A DNA stretch of 64,000 bases from Puccinellia tenuiflora (Eukaryota > Streptophyta > Magnoliopsida > Poales > Poaceae), in the NCBI GenBank assembly GCA_012064385.1, contig QRDG01000066.1, positions 225,953 through 289,952 of the forward strand. The letters run 5' to 3'. Of this stretch, positions 46,801-58,462 are shown in pieces. Below the pieces are notes generated by a model. That model worked only from the letters and a program-made list of their open reading frames with translations, did no database searches and was not told the origin of the DNA. The position numbers and the translations under genes are program-made. Numbering within the stretch: the first letter of the stretch is position 1; each line of letters begins with the position of its first letter.

Positions 46801-48078
46801 CTGGCCACCCTTTTTTTTGAAATTCAAAAAAATTCTGTGGCGCACCATCCCCACGGTGCGTGGGTGCGCCACAGAAATATTTCTGTGGCACACGGAGGAG
46901 GTGCGCTACAGAAAAATATTTAGTGGCGAGATTTCTGTGGCACACCCCAGAAATTTGCGGGTGCGCTACAGAATGTCAAAACGGTGCGCCACTGGTAGCC
47001 TTTTTCCTAGTAGTGGCCACCTCCACCGCGTAAAGAGGGAGATAACCCTTTCAAGTACATACCCCCTCCATGATGGAAAAGGACTCCAAGCCCCCCACGT
47101 AACGCGAGTCGGGTGAGCCAAAGCCATCACAGGGAAGAACCAAGGCAAGGAAATTCGGTTGATAAACCACCATCAGCCAATGATGTTCGAAGCCTAATAC
47201 CTTTGCCCCAAGTGTTTTGGCAGAACAATCAGAGAGCACATACTACCTCCCACTTTGTCGAACGTAACAAAGATGGTGGAGAAGTACAGCGGTATGGCCA
47301 ATCCTGAGACTTGGCTCTCAGATTATGTCAGTGCCTGTGATATATATCAAGGCAGCGCCGACTCCACAGTGCGATTTTTGCCCCTGATGTTAACTGGGAC
47401 GGCACGTATGTGGATTGAAGGTTTTCCGGAAAGGAAAGTTCATACCTAGAGTGACATGAAGCGTGTCTTTATTCAGCACTTCCAGGGCACATATAAGCGC
47501 CCAAAGTCGATTTTCGACTTACAGTGGTGTGTGCAGCAAAAGAACGAGTCCAGCTGTGAGTTCGTCTCATGATGGAGTGAAATCAAAAATGCTTGCGAGG
47601 GCGTCTCAGAAACTCAGGCGATCCATGCCTTCAAGCAATCTCTTAGGAAAGGGACAACTTTTCGCTTCATGATCTATAGCGACGAGTTGGAAACTTTGGG
47701 GGGCTTGCTCGCTTATGCTAACAAGTACGCCGCTGCTGACAATGACAACAGGGAAGACGGTGAAACCCGCCGACGCGAGTCCGGGAAAAAGAAGGTTGAA
47801 GACCAAGCCGGCCCTTCTCACGAGGTTGCTGCCACCTTTGGTAAGGCTGGCTCAAGCAATAGCAAGTGGCAGGGCAAAAATCCGGCAAACAACCAATCAT
47901 CCCAACCGCCAGCGGTGAAGTATGACGACATCAAGCATAACCCCTGTGTTCATCATCTAAGGCCGGATGGGACAAGCTCCCACACGCTCCAGCAATGTCA
48001 CATCAATGAGGACATTGCCAAGGATCCCAAATCCGGCAAGTCAAGGAACAAGCGCAAGTCCAGGAAGGACGACAAAGA
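43874..48078 (+). pseudogene. Gypsy gag, plus-strand copy, split by a CACTA element
   Basis: ATG at 43874 opens MSGVSFRPGSTGGVGDTIAV. The frame passes stops at 44372-44374 and 44810-44812 and another at 45251-45253, keeping the coiled-coil (EEQAAKIAEREVEITNKETE) and the KYHHRRDPVTNLFYFNTPAK block. At 45433-47015 a CACTA element interrupts; joining the flanks through its GCC target duplication gives RDHM-PPPPRKEGDN. Downstream lies the gag core (ETWLSDYVSACDIYQG, MWIEGFPERKVHT, stop, SDMKRVFIQHFQG) and a stop after CEFVS. Below GPSHEVAATFGKAG the sequence reaches RKDDKE and is cut at about 48078. Protease, reverse transcriptase and integrase are absent. Confidence 0.82.
45433..47015. mobile_element. 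Non-autonomous CACTA element, TSD GCC
   Basis: The right end read inward is CACTACTAGGAAAAAGGCTA; the left begins CTACCAGGAAAAGC, apparently missing the first two bases (CA). The 3-bp duplication GCC (45430-45432, 47016-47018) is of CACTA length and its removal restores the gag frame. More than 20 subterminal copies of TGCGCCACAGAA or its complement TTCTGTGGCGCA occur at both ends, mostly as close inverted pairs. The interior is a CTCC-rich block (46300-46760). No transposase is encoded. Confidence 0.82.
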
Positions 48079-48676
48079 GAATATGCCCTAGAGGCAATAA
48101 TAAAATAGTTTATTAGCATATTCATGTTTATGATAATAGTTTATTATCCATGCTATAATTGTATTAACCGGAAACATAATACATGTGTGGAATATAAACA
48201 GCAAGGTGTCCCTAGTATGTCTCTACTGGACTAGTTCGTTAGTCAAGAGATGGTTAAGGTTTCCCGACCATGGACTTGTTATAGTCAGTTGATAACAAAG
48301 TCAATCATCAGGAGAATGATGTGATGGACAAGGCCCAATAATAAAGAGTTGCAATTGATCGTGTCACACAGCTTCATTGCCAACGCTTTTAGTATATGCC
48401 AAGTATAGTTTCCTTAGACCATGAGATTATATCACTCCCGCTTACCGGAGGAATACTTTGTGGACATCAAGCGTCACTTCATAACCGGGTGATTATAAAG
48501 GTGGCTTTCAGGTGTCTTCGATGGTAGGTTGTTGGGTGATATGTATCAAGAGTGGGATTTGTCCCTCCATGTGACGGAGTAGAATATATCTGGGCCCACT
48601 CGGTAATATAGGATCTGGAAAGTTTGCAAACATGTGATTAGGAGTAATCACGGAGATCCTATATTATGGAGGAGTA
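48079..48676 (+). mobile_element. BARE-1/Angela/WIS-like Copia LTR, truncated
   Basis: The sequence GAATATGCCCTAGAGGCAAT followed by AATAAAATAG is the familiar start of this Triticeae Copia LTR family, lacking only the first bases TGTTGGAA. About 600 bp remain before the LTR at 48677 interrupts it. No internal region is present. Confidence 0.75.
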
Positions 48677-49745
48677 TGTCGGAGAATGCTCCCGGGAACT
48701 GGGGGTGTCTCCAAGGTATCATGTAAGGGGCTGAACACGGAGTCAAACAATCCTCAACGTGCTCCGGCGACGGTGCTCGTCGGACTCGCTGCGGACGACA
48801 CTTCAGAGATGGACACAGGATCTTACCCAGGTTCAGGGCCCTCTTTGGGAGGTAAAAACCCCTACGTCCTGCTATGGTGTATTATACTGCTTGGAGAGGT
48901 TCACAGTACAAGGAGAGCTTGGAGAGCTCGAGGTGGCTAACAATGGCTACTTGCTAGTCTTCAGATCTAGGGTTAGGGTCTGCTAGAGCTGAGCCAACCG
49001 AAGATCGAACCCTTTGCTTGGGCGTGCTCCCCCTCCTTTTATAGGCGTCTTGGACCTCTTCTGCCCAAACATTTGGGCGGGAAGGGTTACCACATCGCGA
49101 CGCGGAAGGAGGCAGGGTGCACGATAAAGGCGGAGTCCACCATAGAGGTGAAGCTCGTGGACGCGGTCCACGGCAGGGGAGCGGCGTCACCAAAGCTGGA
49201 AAAGGCCACCGGCCAGCCGGACGGTGGGCTGGAGATTGCTGAGGTGGGAGGTGACCCACGGTGACGTCGCCCTTGGAGCGTAGCTGCAGACGGTTCCCTT
49301 ATCACCAAAGAGGCAATACTCTTTGTCCGCTTTGCTTGAAGCCGCTTTGTTGACTGCTTTATACATGGAAGTGGCAACTGCGGCGTCATCGTCATCGCGC
49401 GTAGGCACGCGCGTCATCCTGCACATGGGGGCAGAGCCCCTGTGCGCCCTGCTGCGGAGGCAGAGAAGGCTTCACGAGGAAGGAACCCCGCGAGGCAAAA
49501 AGCCTCGCCGAGCCCTTCGGCTTGGTCCTTAGCAGAAGTGCGGGTGGCATCGGAGACGCCTTGTCGAGGAGCGGTCCCTCGCCAAGGGAGAGAACCCTCG
49601 ACGAGGAGAGAAGACCCCTCGCGAGGAAAAACCCTCGCGAGTCTCGCCAGGCTTGGAGAGCCTGGTCCTTAGTGAAAAACATCCAAAGAATCTTGTGGGC
49701 CCTAGCAGGCCGGCCCGTGGTACCCTGGTTTCCACTGTGCCGACA
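48677..49745 (-). mobile_element. 3' LTR of a minus-strand Tat/Retand-type Gypsy element
   Basis: 1069 bp; on the minus strand it begins TGTCGGCACAGTGGAAACC and ends ...GCATTCTCCGACA. Orientation rests on three points: a polypurine tract precedes it on the minus strand, a TATA box is on the minus strand, and the integrase C-terminus of the same element lies upstream at 58348-58462 (-). It is inserted in the BARE-like LTR. Confidence 0.75.
49037..49044 (-). promoter_or_regulatory. TATA box in LTR (minus)
   Basis: CTATAAAA on the minus strand, in GACGCCTATAAAAGGAGG context, about 700 bp into the LTR. Confidence 0.5.
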
Positions 49746-49760
49746 GTAGCCCCCGGGCCC
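49746..49760 (-). other. Polypurine tract (minus)
   Basis: The complement reads GGGCCCGGGGGCTAC, directly before the LTR start on the minus strand. A related purine run (GACTCGGGGACTAA) precedes the 3' LTR of the 20507 element. Confidence 0.6.
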
Positions 49761-50064
49761 GCGACGGGCACGCCGAGGCCCATGGACGCAGGCGAAGCGT
49801 CGAGGGGCCAAATATGCCTGACAGGGCCGTGACACGTGGAGCACAGCGGTTGCGCCCGCGGCCACGATCTCCTCGGCTTCAACGGGCAACCCGGTGGGGC
49901 CCGCCACGTCCGGGGCAACCGGTCAATAAAGCCTGGCGCGCACACTGCGCCCATCACTTCTCCCATTATTCCGCCGCCCTCTTCTTCAAAACTTATCCTT
50001 CCTCCCAGAGCGCATCGCTCCCGAGGTCTTCGTCTTCAAATCTTCAAGCTTCCTTCCAGCGGCC
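49761..50064 (+). promoter_or_regulatory. Leader region of the antisense additional gene
   Basis: GC-rich sequence, then a C/T-rich leader (about 49960-50060) ending GCGGCC before ATG at 50065. No clear TATA box; a GTCAATAAAGCC stretch lies at 49921. Promoter function is inference. Confidence 0.3.
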
Positions 50065-51515
50065 ATGGCTCCCAAGAAGGCAACCGACGGCCAGAAGGGC
50101 AAGGACGCGATGCAGACTGGCACGTCTGCGGCGGCGGCACGGGGTGCCGCGCTGGTGGCGGCGCTGCCGCCGTCGCGTATCAACGCGGCGGCGATTGCGA
50201 AGGTGCGCTACCTGGCGACCTCGAACTCCAACGAGCATGGCGTCACCGAGATGAGGCCGACCGGCAGCAGGCTTCCCGAGGGGTACTACCCCGTTTTTCT
50301 CCATACCCTTTACGCCGGCCTTGTTCCGCCTTTTTCCAACTTCCTCTTCGCGATTCTGGAGACGTACCAGATCCATCTTCTTCATCTTCACCCCAACTCC
50401 ATCCTTATCCTCGCCATCTTCGCCTACCTCTGCGAGGCCTACATCGGCATTCGCCCCTCGGTAGCGCTTTTTCGCAGCTTCTACTCCCTCCGATCCACCG
50501 CGCAGAATGAGCGGCTTGGATGCGTCTCCTTCCGCATCGCCGACGCCAGGAGCGAGACCTACATTCCCATCGCGTGGTGCGGTGAGAACGCCGTCACCAA
50601 GGTGACAAAGAAGGTGGATGGCTTCCGCAAGCGGTGGTTCTTCGTCGACACCAAGGGGACGAACCCTCTCCTGGAGGTGCCCGAGGCTCCGCCGAGGAAG
50701 TGGGCGCGCTGGGCGAGCGCAGACCTCGAAGGCCCAGATCTCGACAGGGTGTACGAGTGCATATGGAGGCTTCGCGTTGGCGGGGTCACCGGCCATATGG
50801 TGGCCAAGGACTTCACGAGGTGCCGCATCGCGCCTCTCCAGCAGCATTCGGAGCCGGTGTGGCGATACACTGGCAAGGAGGACAGGATGCGCCTGTGTGT
50901 AGACACCTTCACGCGGGAGGTGCTGCACCCCATCATGGGGGTCCTCTTCGCCACAACGGACATCCCAGGAACTGCAACCCCGGAGGCCAAGACGCTCTTC
51001 AACTTTACCGTGGAGAGCGTGGAGAATCACGGCAGGCGCCTGCCGGTGTTCGACGAGTGGGGCATCGTGCCCGCAGGGCACCGCGGGCCCCGCACCAACC
51101 CGTGGGCGGCGGAGCCGGAGTTCATGGACGAGTCGCCGGAGCCGGACGAAGGAGAAGACTCCGGCGAGGACGCGGCCCCGAGGGACGCCGACCCCTCCGA
51201 CGCTTCTAGAGGCGCTAACCCCTCAGGGGGCGACGCGGGCTCCTCAAGGAGCGCACCGGCGGGCGAGGACGTCGAAGTGATCTCCTCCGGCAGCGACGAG
51301 GACGCCTTCCGCATGGTTCGGCGCACCGCAGAGGAGAGAAGGAGCGGCACGGGGGGACGCTGCGAACCCCGCTCCAAACTCCTCCACGACAGGGATGCCG
51401 GGGCCGCCACGAGAGATGCTTCCCACGAGGAGGCAGCAGCGCCTCTCGAGGAGGCCGGAGCGAGCACCCTCCATCCACCCAAGGGGAAGAAGAGGGTGTG
51501 GAGAGCGGCTGACGA

Positions 51516-51600
51516 GTAAGTTTTGATCCTTTCCTTTCCTCTCAGCATTTTGCTTCTGAGAATCCCATCCTGAAGGGTCTTTGCTTGTTTGTTTCTTCAG
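51516..51600 (+). other. 85-bp intron of the additional gene
   Basis: It begins GTAAGTTTTGATCC and ends TGTTTGTTTCTTCAG. Removing it joins GAC-GA to C-GTA without a stop and continues a charged, repetitive reading. Short GT-AG introns of this size are normal in grasses. Confidence 0.65.
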
Positions 51601-53408
51601 CGTACCCGCGGCACCGAAGAGGCGGCGTCTCCGCAAGCTCGGGGAGACCATCAGCGCCGCCGAGGAGACGCCTGTGGCCGAGGGGCTGCAGCAGGCGGCC
51701 GACGAGCCGCAGCAGGCAGCTGACGAGCCACAGCAAGCGGCTGGCGAGTCGCAGCAAGCGGCTGACGAGCCGCGGCAAGAGGCTGTTCCTCCCGCGGGTG
51801 AGCACCGCGCGGAGGTGGTGGTGGTTGAAGAGGCGATGTCGCCTCCAGCTAGGCTGCTTCACCCCCCACGGTTGAGCATCGCGCGGAGGAGGTAATTGAA
51901 CTGGTGACGCCTCCGCCAACTCGGGCGGCTACTCCTCCTGCGGCCGAGCACCGCACGGAAGAGGAGGAGGTGGACGAAGAGATCGTCATGGAGCCGCCTC
52001 CAGAGGCAGAGGAGGCTCCCACAAGGAGGGCGGACGCACCCGAGGCCGCGGCGGGCGCGGCTACCATGGAAGGGGCGAGGAGCGCCCTTGAAGAGCAGGA
52101 GGTGGAGGCGCCCCTGGAGCCCCCAAGCGGCGGGGCCGGAGGCGAGGGGACGCCCAGCCCCTTGAGGGCTCTTGCCTTGGGCAGCGAGGGAGGTGCCCCC
52201 ACGAGCCCCCACGCCGCGGCGGGGGCTGCTACAAGCTCGGGGCAAACTGCCCTAGGTGCCTCGACGAGCGTCGAGGCCTCTGCGCCCCACAACGACGCGG
52301 GGATCCTGGCGCTGAGTGAGCTGCGCCCTCGCGCGGCTCGCCGCGACGTTGTCCTCCGCCAAGCACGGAAGACACTCGACGAGCTGGCGGCACAGTTTGC
52401 CGAGGAAGATCTCGCCAGGGAGAAGGAGCGGGCAAGGCTCGCCGACGCCTGGGCCCTCCTCCATGAGAGGGTGGAGATGTGCCGCCGGCAGGACGCCTCG
52501 GCCCGAGCTGCACGCGAGGAGGCGATCCACTTCGCGAAGGAGACCCGCGACAGCGTCAAGCGGGAGGCGGCTGAGGTCATGGACCAGCTGGACGCCGCCC
52601 GGGAGGCGCTGGAGGCGGAGACCACCGCCAAGCACCAAGGGATAGCGGACGCAGAGCAGAAGCTTGCCGCCGAGTCCGAGGTCGCGAGGGCCAGCCTGAA
52701 GGAGCTCCGCGAGTTGCTAGATGCCCGCGAGGGGCAGATAGCGCCTCGCGAGGCAGAGCTAAAACGGCACGAGGAAGAGCTCTCCCTCCAGGAGAAGGAG
52801 CTGCGCCAGCGCGAGGAGCAGGCCCAGCTGCTCGAAGAGGCCTAGGCCACTCGCGAGGGGCAGCTGCAGGCTCGCGAGAGCCAGGTGGCCAGGAGCGAGG
52901 CCACCCACAAAGAGCGCCACGAGAAGGCCAATGCCGACTTCGCCCTGAAGATGAAGAGGATTCAGGAGGAGGCTGACGCCAAGGTGGAACGCATCCGCCA
53001 GGGCCTCGCCGACGATTACAGCGCCAAGGTCACGAAACAGGAGGAGCGTTTCACGATAAGACGCGACGAGCTCCTGCACCAGGTCGAAGGGCTCCAGAAG
53101 CAGGAGAAGGAGATGACCTCCCGCCTCCAGCACGCCAAGGAGGCGCAGACTCGTGCGGAGAGGGAGATTGCCGCCCTGAAGGCGGACCTGAGCGACCTCC
53201 AGCAGCAGGTGGGGCCGTCCGCGAACCTCGCGGAGCAGGCGCGAGACACCGCGCAGCACGGCCGGGCCATGACGTGCCAGTGCCAGCTCATGCTCCACGA
53301 TCTGGTCCGCCGCGCGAACGCCATCGGGGATGACATGAGGATCGAGGTCCCCCCCTTTCCCTCCAGAGGAATCGACGACGAGGCCGCACACACGCACTTC
53401 TTCGGGCA

Positions 53409-56400
53409 TGTAGCGGACCTGCACTTAAAAATAGGCAAGATCCCTGTGTATAGTGCTAGTCCCTGGATCGAATCGCTAGCACACACAGTTTACGATGAAT
53501 ACCATAACATTGTATCAATTTATTACACGAATGATCCAGAATTTATAAATATTCATTACAAGGTGCATAGCTTGAAGCTAGCTTGAAAGAGTTGCAGCGG
53601 AAATAATAACATAAAGCATGGAGTCCTCATCATCTTGATGCAGCCACAGGCGAGCATGTTGGTTGAAGACTCGAAACCCTTAATCGATTCCTCACTTATC
53701 GTCAGGACAACCTGCAACAGTAAAAGCGTTGCAGCCAAAAATTGGTCAGAACCATTTGTATGGATCTGGCAAGTGATACTTGTGGACTCATAGAGGAAAA
53801 CTTCTATCCACTATATGCATATCTGGCTGGTGGAGTTTTGAAGACTCTTTGCGTAAAGCAAGTTTTATCCTATATAAACATTTTGATTCAAAATGTGGTA
53901 ACACTGGGAAACTCCAGCATACCCGTGACAACACTTGGTAAACTCCAGTGTGTCACATGACTTTAATTAAGTGGTACACTGGTAAACTCCAATGATACCT
54001 TGACAGCACATGGTAAACTCCATGTGTGTCGGGCGACTACACACGGTAAACTCCGGTGAGTCACAAATGTTGTTCACTAACAAATTTTACTTAAGAAGTT
54101 GGCATGATGAGATTCTTCGGTTGTCTTCCTTGTCCAGCTGCTCAGAATTGTCCGTAACCGGGGACACGGCTATGATCATAGTTTGACACTCTCGAGAGGT
54201 TGTGCACTTTCACCACAAGACTCAATCAACCCATTCTGTCCTTGACCCTCATGTAGTGAAAAGGAAAGGAGAAGATTGAGACGAGACCTTTTGGGAATAG
54301 TCCCTAGTTAGTCAAGATAGGGGCCATCTATCAAGTGGCTGCACGGGAAGCAATCTAAACTTGGAGCAACTTCAAATCCCTTTGATCCTGAGTGGTTGTT
54401 GGCAGTGTGATCCATACTCCAAAACTGGAAAATCAACCTCTTCTAGCAACTTTATACTCCCAAAACTGGGGAAATGCTTAACCAACCACACACCCAGGTA
54501 GTTCTTTAACTTAGTTATTTTTCATTACATTTAGAAAAACAATTTATCTTTGCAAGGCTAAGCAATTCTACTAAGTTAAAGGTTACTACAACAACATGGT
54601 ATAAGAGGGGTGGCTACACTACTTTTCGGATTTCATAGCATAGCATAGCATAGCAGTGGTACTCCTATCATGCATACTACTCAAAAATAGCTACTCATGC
54701 ATAGATAAAGTACTTAGGAAAATTTATGCACTGAGCATCACTTGCCTTGGCAACAGGTAGAGCAGGAGCAACAACTACTAGAATTCCCGGGTCTCTCCGA
54801 ATAGTCTAATAAAAATAAATCAAGCCACACATAAGCACACAAAACAATAATGACAATACATCAAAATATGTATGCATGAAATGCATTTAAAATCACAAGT
54901 AAAATACTAAATATTGTTTTCTGGTTTTTAGAAACATGCATGAAGTCAAAATGCATTTAAAACAATTCTTAATATAATAACAACACAAAACAATTCCCAA
55001 AAAGGGAAATAACATAAGATTTAATACTTCTATCACATAAAATACATTATAAAAAATATGGGACTGGTCTACTGGACAGGGGGCATCTAAACAAAGCTAA
55101 CACAATTGGATTCACTCAAAAATCTATTTTTAAACTAAAGTTATGACAAATTTACTCAAATATCACATTTGAAATTTGAATAAATTTAAACTTGTCAAAA
55201 CAGAAAACTAAAACGTCAGAAAGATTCTACATGTTCTAAGGATTCCAAATATATAAAAATATTTGAATTTGGCCAAACCAATAAAAAGATATGACAGATC
55301 TAACTTGCAGGGGCTTTTCTGCAAAACAGACAGATTAAAACAAAACCAGAAATTCTTTCTCCACGCTGGCGCTGACTGGATCCGACATGGCAGCTTCTGA
55401 TTGGCCAGGGGTGCTGACTGGGCTGCCACGGGTGCGTACCGATTCACTTAACTAGATCTAATCTAGGCCGTTGATTTCAGATCCAAGGGCTCAGAGGCTA
55501 GGGTTTTACCGTGGTGGCGCTGTGGTCGCCGGAGAAGGCCGGGGCGCGGTGCCGACGGCTCGGTCGTCGAGGGCAAGAGAGCTCCGGTGGTGATTGGGCT
55601 CGGGAAAGGCCACGACGGTGTACAGAAGGACACGGCGGAGTTGATGGCGCAGGCGGCGTGCTCGATTTCGTCCGGGCGCAGCGAGGAGGCGTGGCCGGAG
55701 CGGAGGCGGACGTCGGTGAGCCTCGGTCGAGGATATGCGCGTCGATTCACTGCGAGAGAAAAACAACGAGGGTGTCATACGGGTGCGCCACGGTGAGGGA
55801 GAGGTCTTGAGGCCAGAAGGAGGCGGCGGGAACCCTTGTTGTCGCCGGAAATGGAGAAAACCCGGCGGCGGCCGAGCGGACTCCGACGAAGAATTTCTTC
55901 AGCCTGAGGGCGTCTTAGGGGCTAGGGTTTGGGGCAAACAACGACGGGGAAGGAGGGGGTTTTATAGGTGCACACGGGGGAGTCAATCGTGGCCTTAAAC
56001 GCCCGATTTGATGAGGGTCAACGCCGGCCGGAGGTTGCCATCGCGGGCGCGTGAAAAGGGGAAGAAGGAGGGCGACGCGGTCGTGGCTGTTGACCCTGAC
56101 AGGTGGGTCCCGGCTGGCAGAGAGAGGGAGAGTGTAACAGGCTGCGGCTGCTTGCTGGGCTGGTGCCGGGGACGTTGATGGGCCTGCTTGGTCGGTTGGC
56201 TTGGGCTGGCCCCTTTCCCATATTTTTTTGACCAAACCTTTTTCCTATTTCCAAAAATAGAAAACATCATATCTTTTAAAATACTATTTCAAATTGGTTC
56301 AAACCAATTTCATAAATTTTGTAAAATCAAATTAATCCTTTTAAATACTTTGAAACCTTTTTTTTTCATAATATTTTATTTTAAATAAAAAAAATCAATT

Positions 56401-56808
56401 ATGGAAAATTTGCATAATTGACTCCTTTATGTTAAAATAACAAGTAGGCCTTTATAAAATCTTTTGAATTCAAATAAAATCCAGGAAAATAATTTGAGTG
56501 GTATCATGTGGTATAATCCATGATAAACTCATTTTTATTATTTTTACACAAATTAGTTTACCAAAAATACCCCTGGGCATTTAAAAGGTAATATTTGTTA
56601 TTTCCCTAATTTGCAAAAAGAAATAAAGTTTTATTTCTTTTGAAAACTTTTTAAAACCAGGAGCACAAATGCACAAATGCAATGAAAACATGAATGCCAT
56701 GCTTGTTTTGAAAATTTCAAAACACAAAAATATATATATATATATTTTTTTTTAAAAGTTTTTGATCTTTGTGAATTTTCAAAAATTTGAAAATCTTGGG
56801 ATGTTACA
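53409..56808 (-). mobile_element. 3.4-kb solo-LTR-like element in the additional gene
   Basis: On the minus strand it begins TGTAACATCCCAAG (56808) and ends GCAGGTCCGCTACA (53409). The duplication GGGCA (53404-53408, 56809-56813) is perfect and its removal gives TTC-TTC-GGG-CAA-TTC in frame. It is the same family as 16530-20168, with the same AT-rich arms, CCGGGGACACGG segment (54165) and GC-rich core (55430-56200). No primer site, polypurine tract, gag or pol is seen. The GC-rich core holds unconfirmed ORFs under 110 codons. Confidence 0.82.
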
Positions 56809-57123
56809 GGGCAATTCCTCGGGGAGCTTGAGAAGGTCGCGAAGCGCTTCGACGAGCGCGTCGTGGCGGAGAGCCGCGACCTCCTCGTCCTCGCCACCGG
56901 CCGCGTCTTCAGCAACCTCCTGAGGCTCTGGCCCTCGTTCGACCTCGAGGCCGTGATGGCGCCGGTCGATATCCGCAGCAAGGCGCGGGAAGCCGCTGAG
57001 GTGCTCGCCAGGAAATACGACCAGGTCTTGGTCAATGAAGACGAAGGCGACGGCGAGGAAGATGTCCTGGAGGCGGAGGCTGCTGTGGATGGAGCGGGCA
57101 CCTCAAGAGGCGCGACAGCTTAA

Positions 57124-58347
57124 ACTCCTTCCTGTAGCTGGACGTGCATGGGGCACATTTTACCTTAGTCATTTTGATTGTAAGACTTTGTAAAGACTCG
57201 TTTCAAGCTTTCGAGTGTGCTTGTGAATGTCTCTCGGGTGGCTTTTGTCTTTCCCCTTCATGTCTTTTTCGCTCTACGTCTTAGGACCCTCTCTTAGCGC
57301 TACACCACCGCCGCTTCGGTATGTGAGAGTCAGGGCTCCACAAGGCCGGGGGGTGTGTGAGGCCTCAAGAAGTAAGAGCTCCTCGAAGCGCGATGCTTGG
57401 GGCCCCCCTTCGACGTGCGAGCAGCCCATGAGGCATAGGAGAGAGAAAAGAGACTCGAGGGGCAAAAACCAGCGAGAGGAAAATCAAACAAGTATTTAAA
57501 CTTAGCTTGACGAGGCGTTTTCGCCTTGGAGAGGGTGTTGGTTCCCTGGCGAGGCATTGCTGCCTTGGAGAGGGTGCCTGAGGCTTGTTTCCTGCACTTG
57601 GACAGATAGGCATACCCACAAGCGATAGATAGCTAAATAACTCATGGTGCTCGTAAGTTCCTTCATGTGTGTCTCACGAGGAGAACAGGCACCAAGGTTT
57701 TTGGTGATCCTTGGTGAGTTGACGTGCGCGGGAGCTGACCCATGAGTTCAGAGCTCCTTGGGAGTTGACATGCATGAGGGCTGACCCGCAAGTTCAGAGC
57801 TCGGATCCCTTGGGTTTTTGGCACTGCCGGGATGCTCCCGTGGCATGGCACCATGCTAGCCCCCGCTCGTGAGATACACAGGAGGGATACACACGAGGGA
57901 GAATAAACAGCAATACATAACCGCTTACCGAAGCAACGAAATATGCTGGCGCGATGCGCAAAGGTTCAAAATGACCTGAAACAGATGTTCGTTACACTGG
58001 CGTGGCCAGAAACACAAAAAATCCACCATGTTAGGCATGGGGTTCCACATGCTGTGGCTGAGACTCTCGAGGGGGGCATGCCCGTGGCGACGCATGTAGA
58101 GAGAGCTCAGAGGGGGCCCCTATGCGGGGGTGGCTTTTAGCCTGCGTTCCGCCATGACCGGCATGGGGATCCACTTCGCCAAGGCATGGTGCCTGAAGAG
58201 GTTACCGTGCCGAGGCTTGGTGGCTTGGGAGTCTTCTCGAACGGCCCGCGACAATGTATAGTCGAGAGGGGAGCCCGAAGTTTTTCCTCGTGGAGGATGA
58301 TGGCGCGTGGCTCTCCCTTGATGCAAAAAATTGCTCGCCGAGGGCGA
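57124..58347. other. Non-coding region between pol and the antisense gene
   Basis: It begins with the 3' flank of the plus-strand gene (TTTTGATTGTAAGACTTTG near 57170). Two short tandem duplications occur: GCCTTGGAGAGGGTG at 57520 and 57563, and a ~60-bp pair containing GAGTTGACRTGC (57717, 57767). Nothing else is recognised. Confidence 0.4.
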
Positions 58348-58462
58348 TCAGGGGTAGAACTTGCGCAGGTGCTGGATGTTCCAGGGGTTGGCGACAGGGA
58401 CGCCGTCCTCCGTCTCGAGCCACGCAGAGCCAGGCCTGGCGATATGCACGACTCTGTAGGGG
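58348..58462 (-). pseudogene. Pol (integrase C-terminus) of the Tat-type element, fragment
   Basis: The minus strand reads YRVVHIARPGSAWLETEDG then VPVANPWNIQHLRKFYP and a TGA stop at 58348-58350. This is the standard last segment of plant Gypsy polyproteins. It is cut at 58462 by the Athila-type element, so the rest of pol should lie beyond the window. It fixes the strand of the element whose 3' LTR is at 48677. Confidence 0.8.

Larger units (their letters stand above)
50065..57123 (+). pseudogene. Antisense additional gene of the Tat-type element (Transposase_28-like), broken
   Basis: Exon 1 (50065-51515) encodes MAPKKATDGQ..., with the 'putative gypsy type transposon' (PF04195-like) region at residues about 71-150 (HTLYAGLVPPFSNFLFAILE, YLCEAYIGIRPSVALFRSFY), then an acidic Ser-rich segment and RKRVW-like basic end. 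An 85-bp GT-AG intron (51516-51600) leads to exon 2: Gln/Ala-Asp-Glu repeats (QQAADEP), a frameshift near 51860, then a long Glu/Arg/Ala coiled coil with a TAG at 52843-52845. A 3.4-kb insertion at 53409-56808 splits HTHFFG from QFLGELEKVAKRFDERVVAE; the end is GAGTSRGATA at 57123. It lies antisense between pol and the 3' LTR, the position known for additional ORFs of Tat elements. Molecular role unknown. Confidence 0.75.

Noticed and set aside
46237..46820. Pro/Ser-rich ORFs in the CACTA interior
   Set aside because: They come from CTCC/CCGGCGA simple repeats and occur in overlapping frames with no domain.
50044..51081. 345-codon minus-strand ORF opposite the additional gene
   Set aside because: It mirrors the GC-rich plus-strand gene, whose codon use, splice site and domain identity fit far better.
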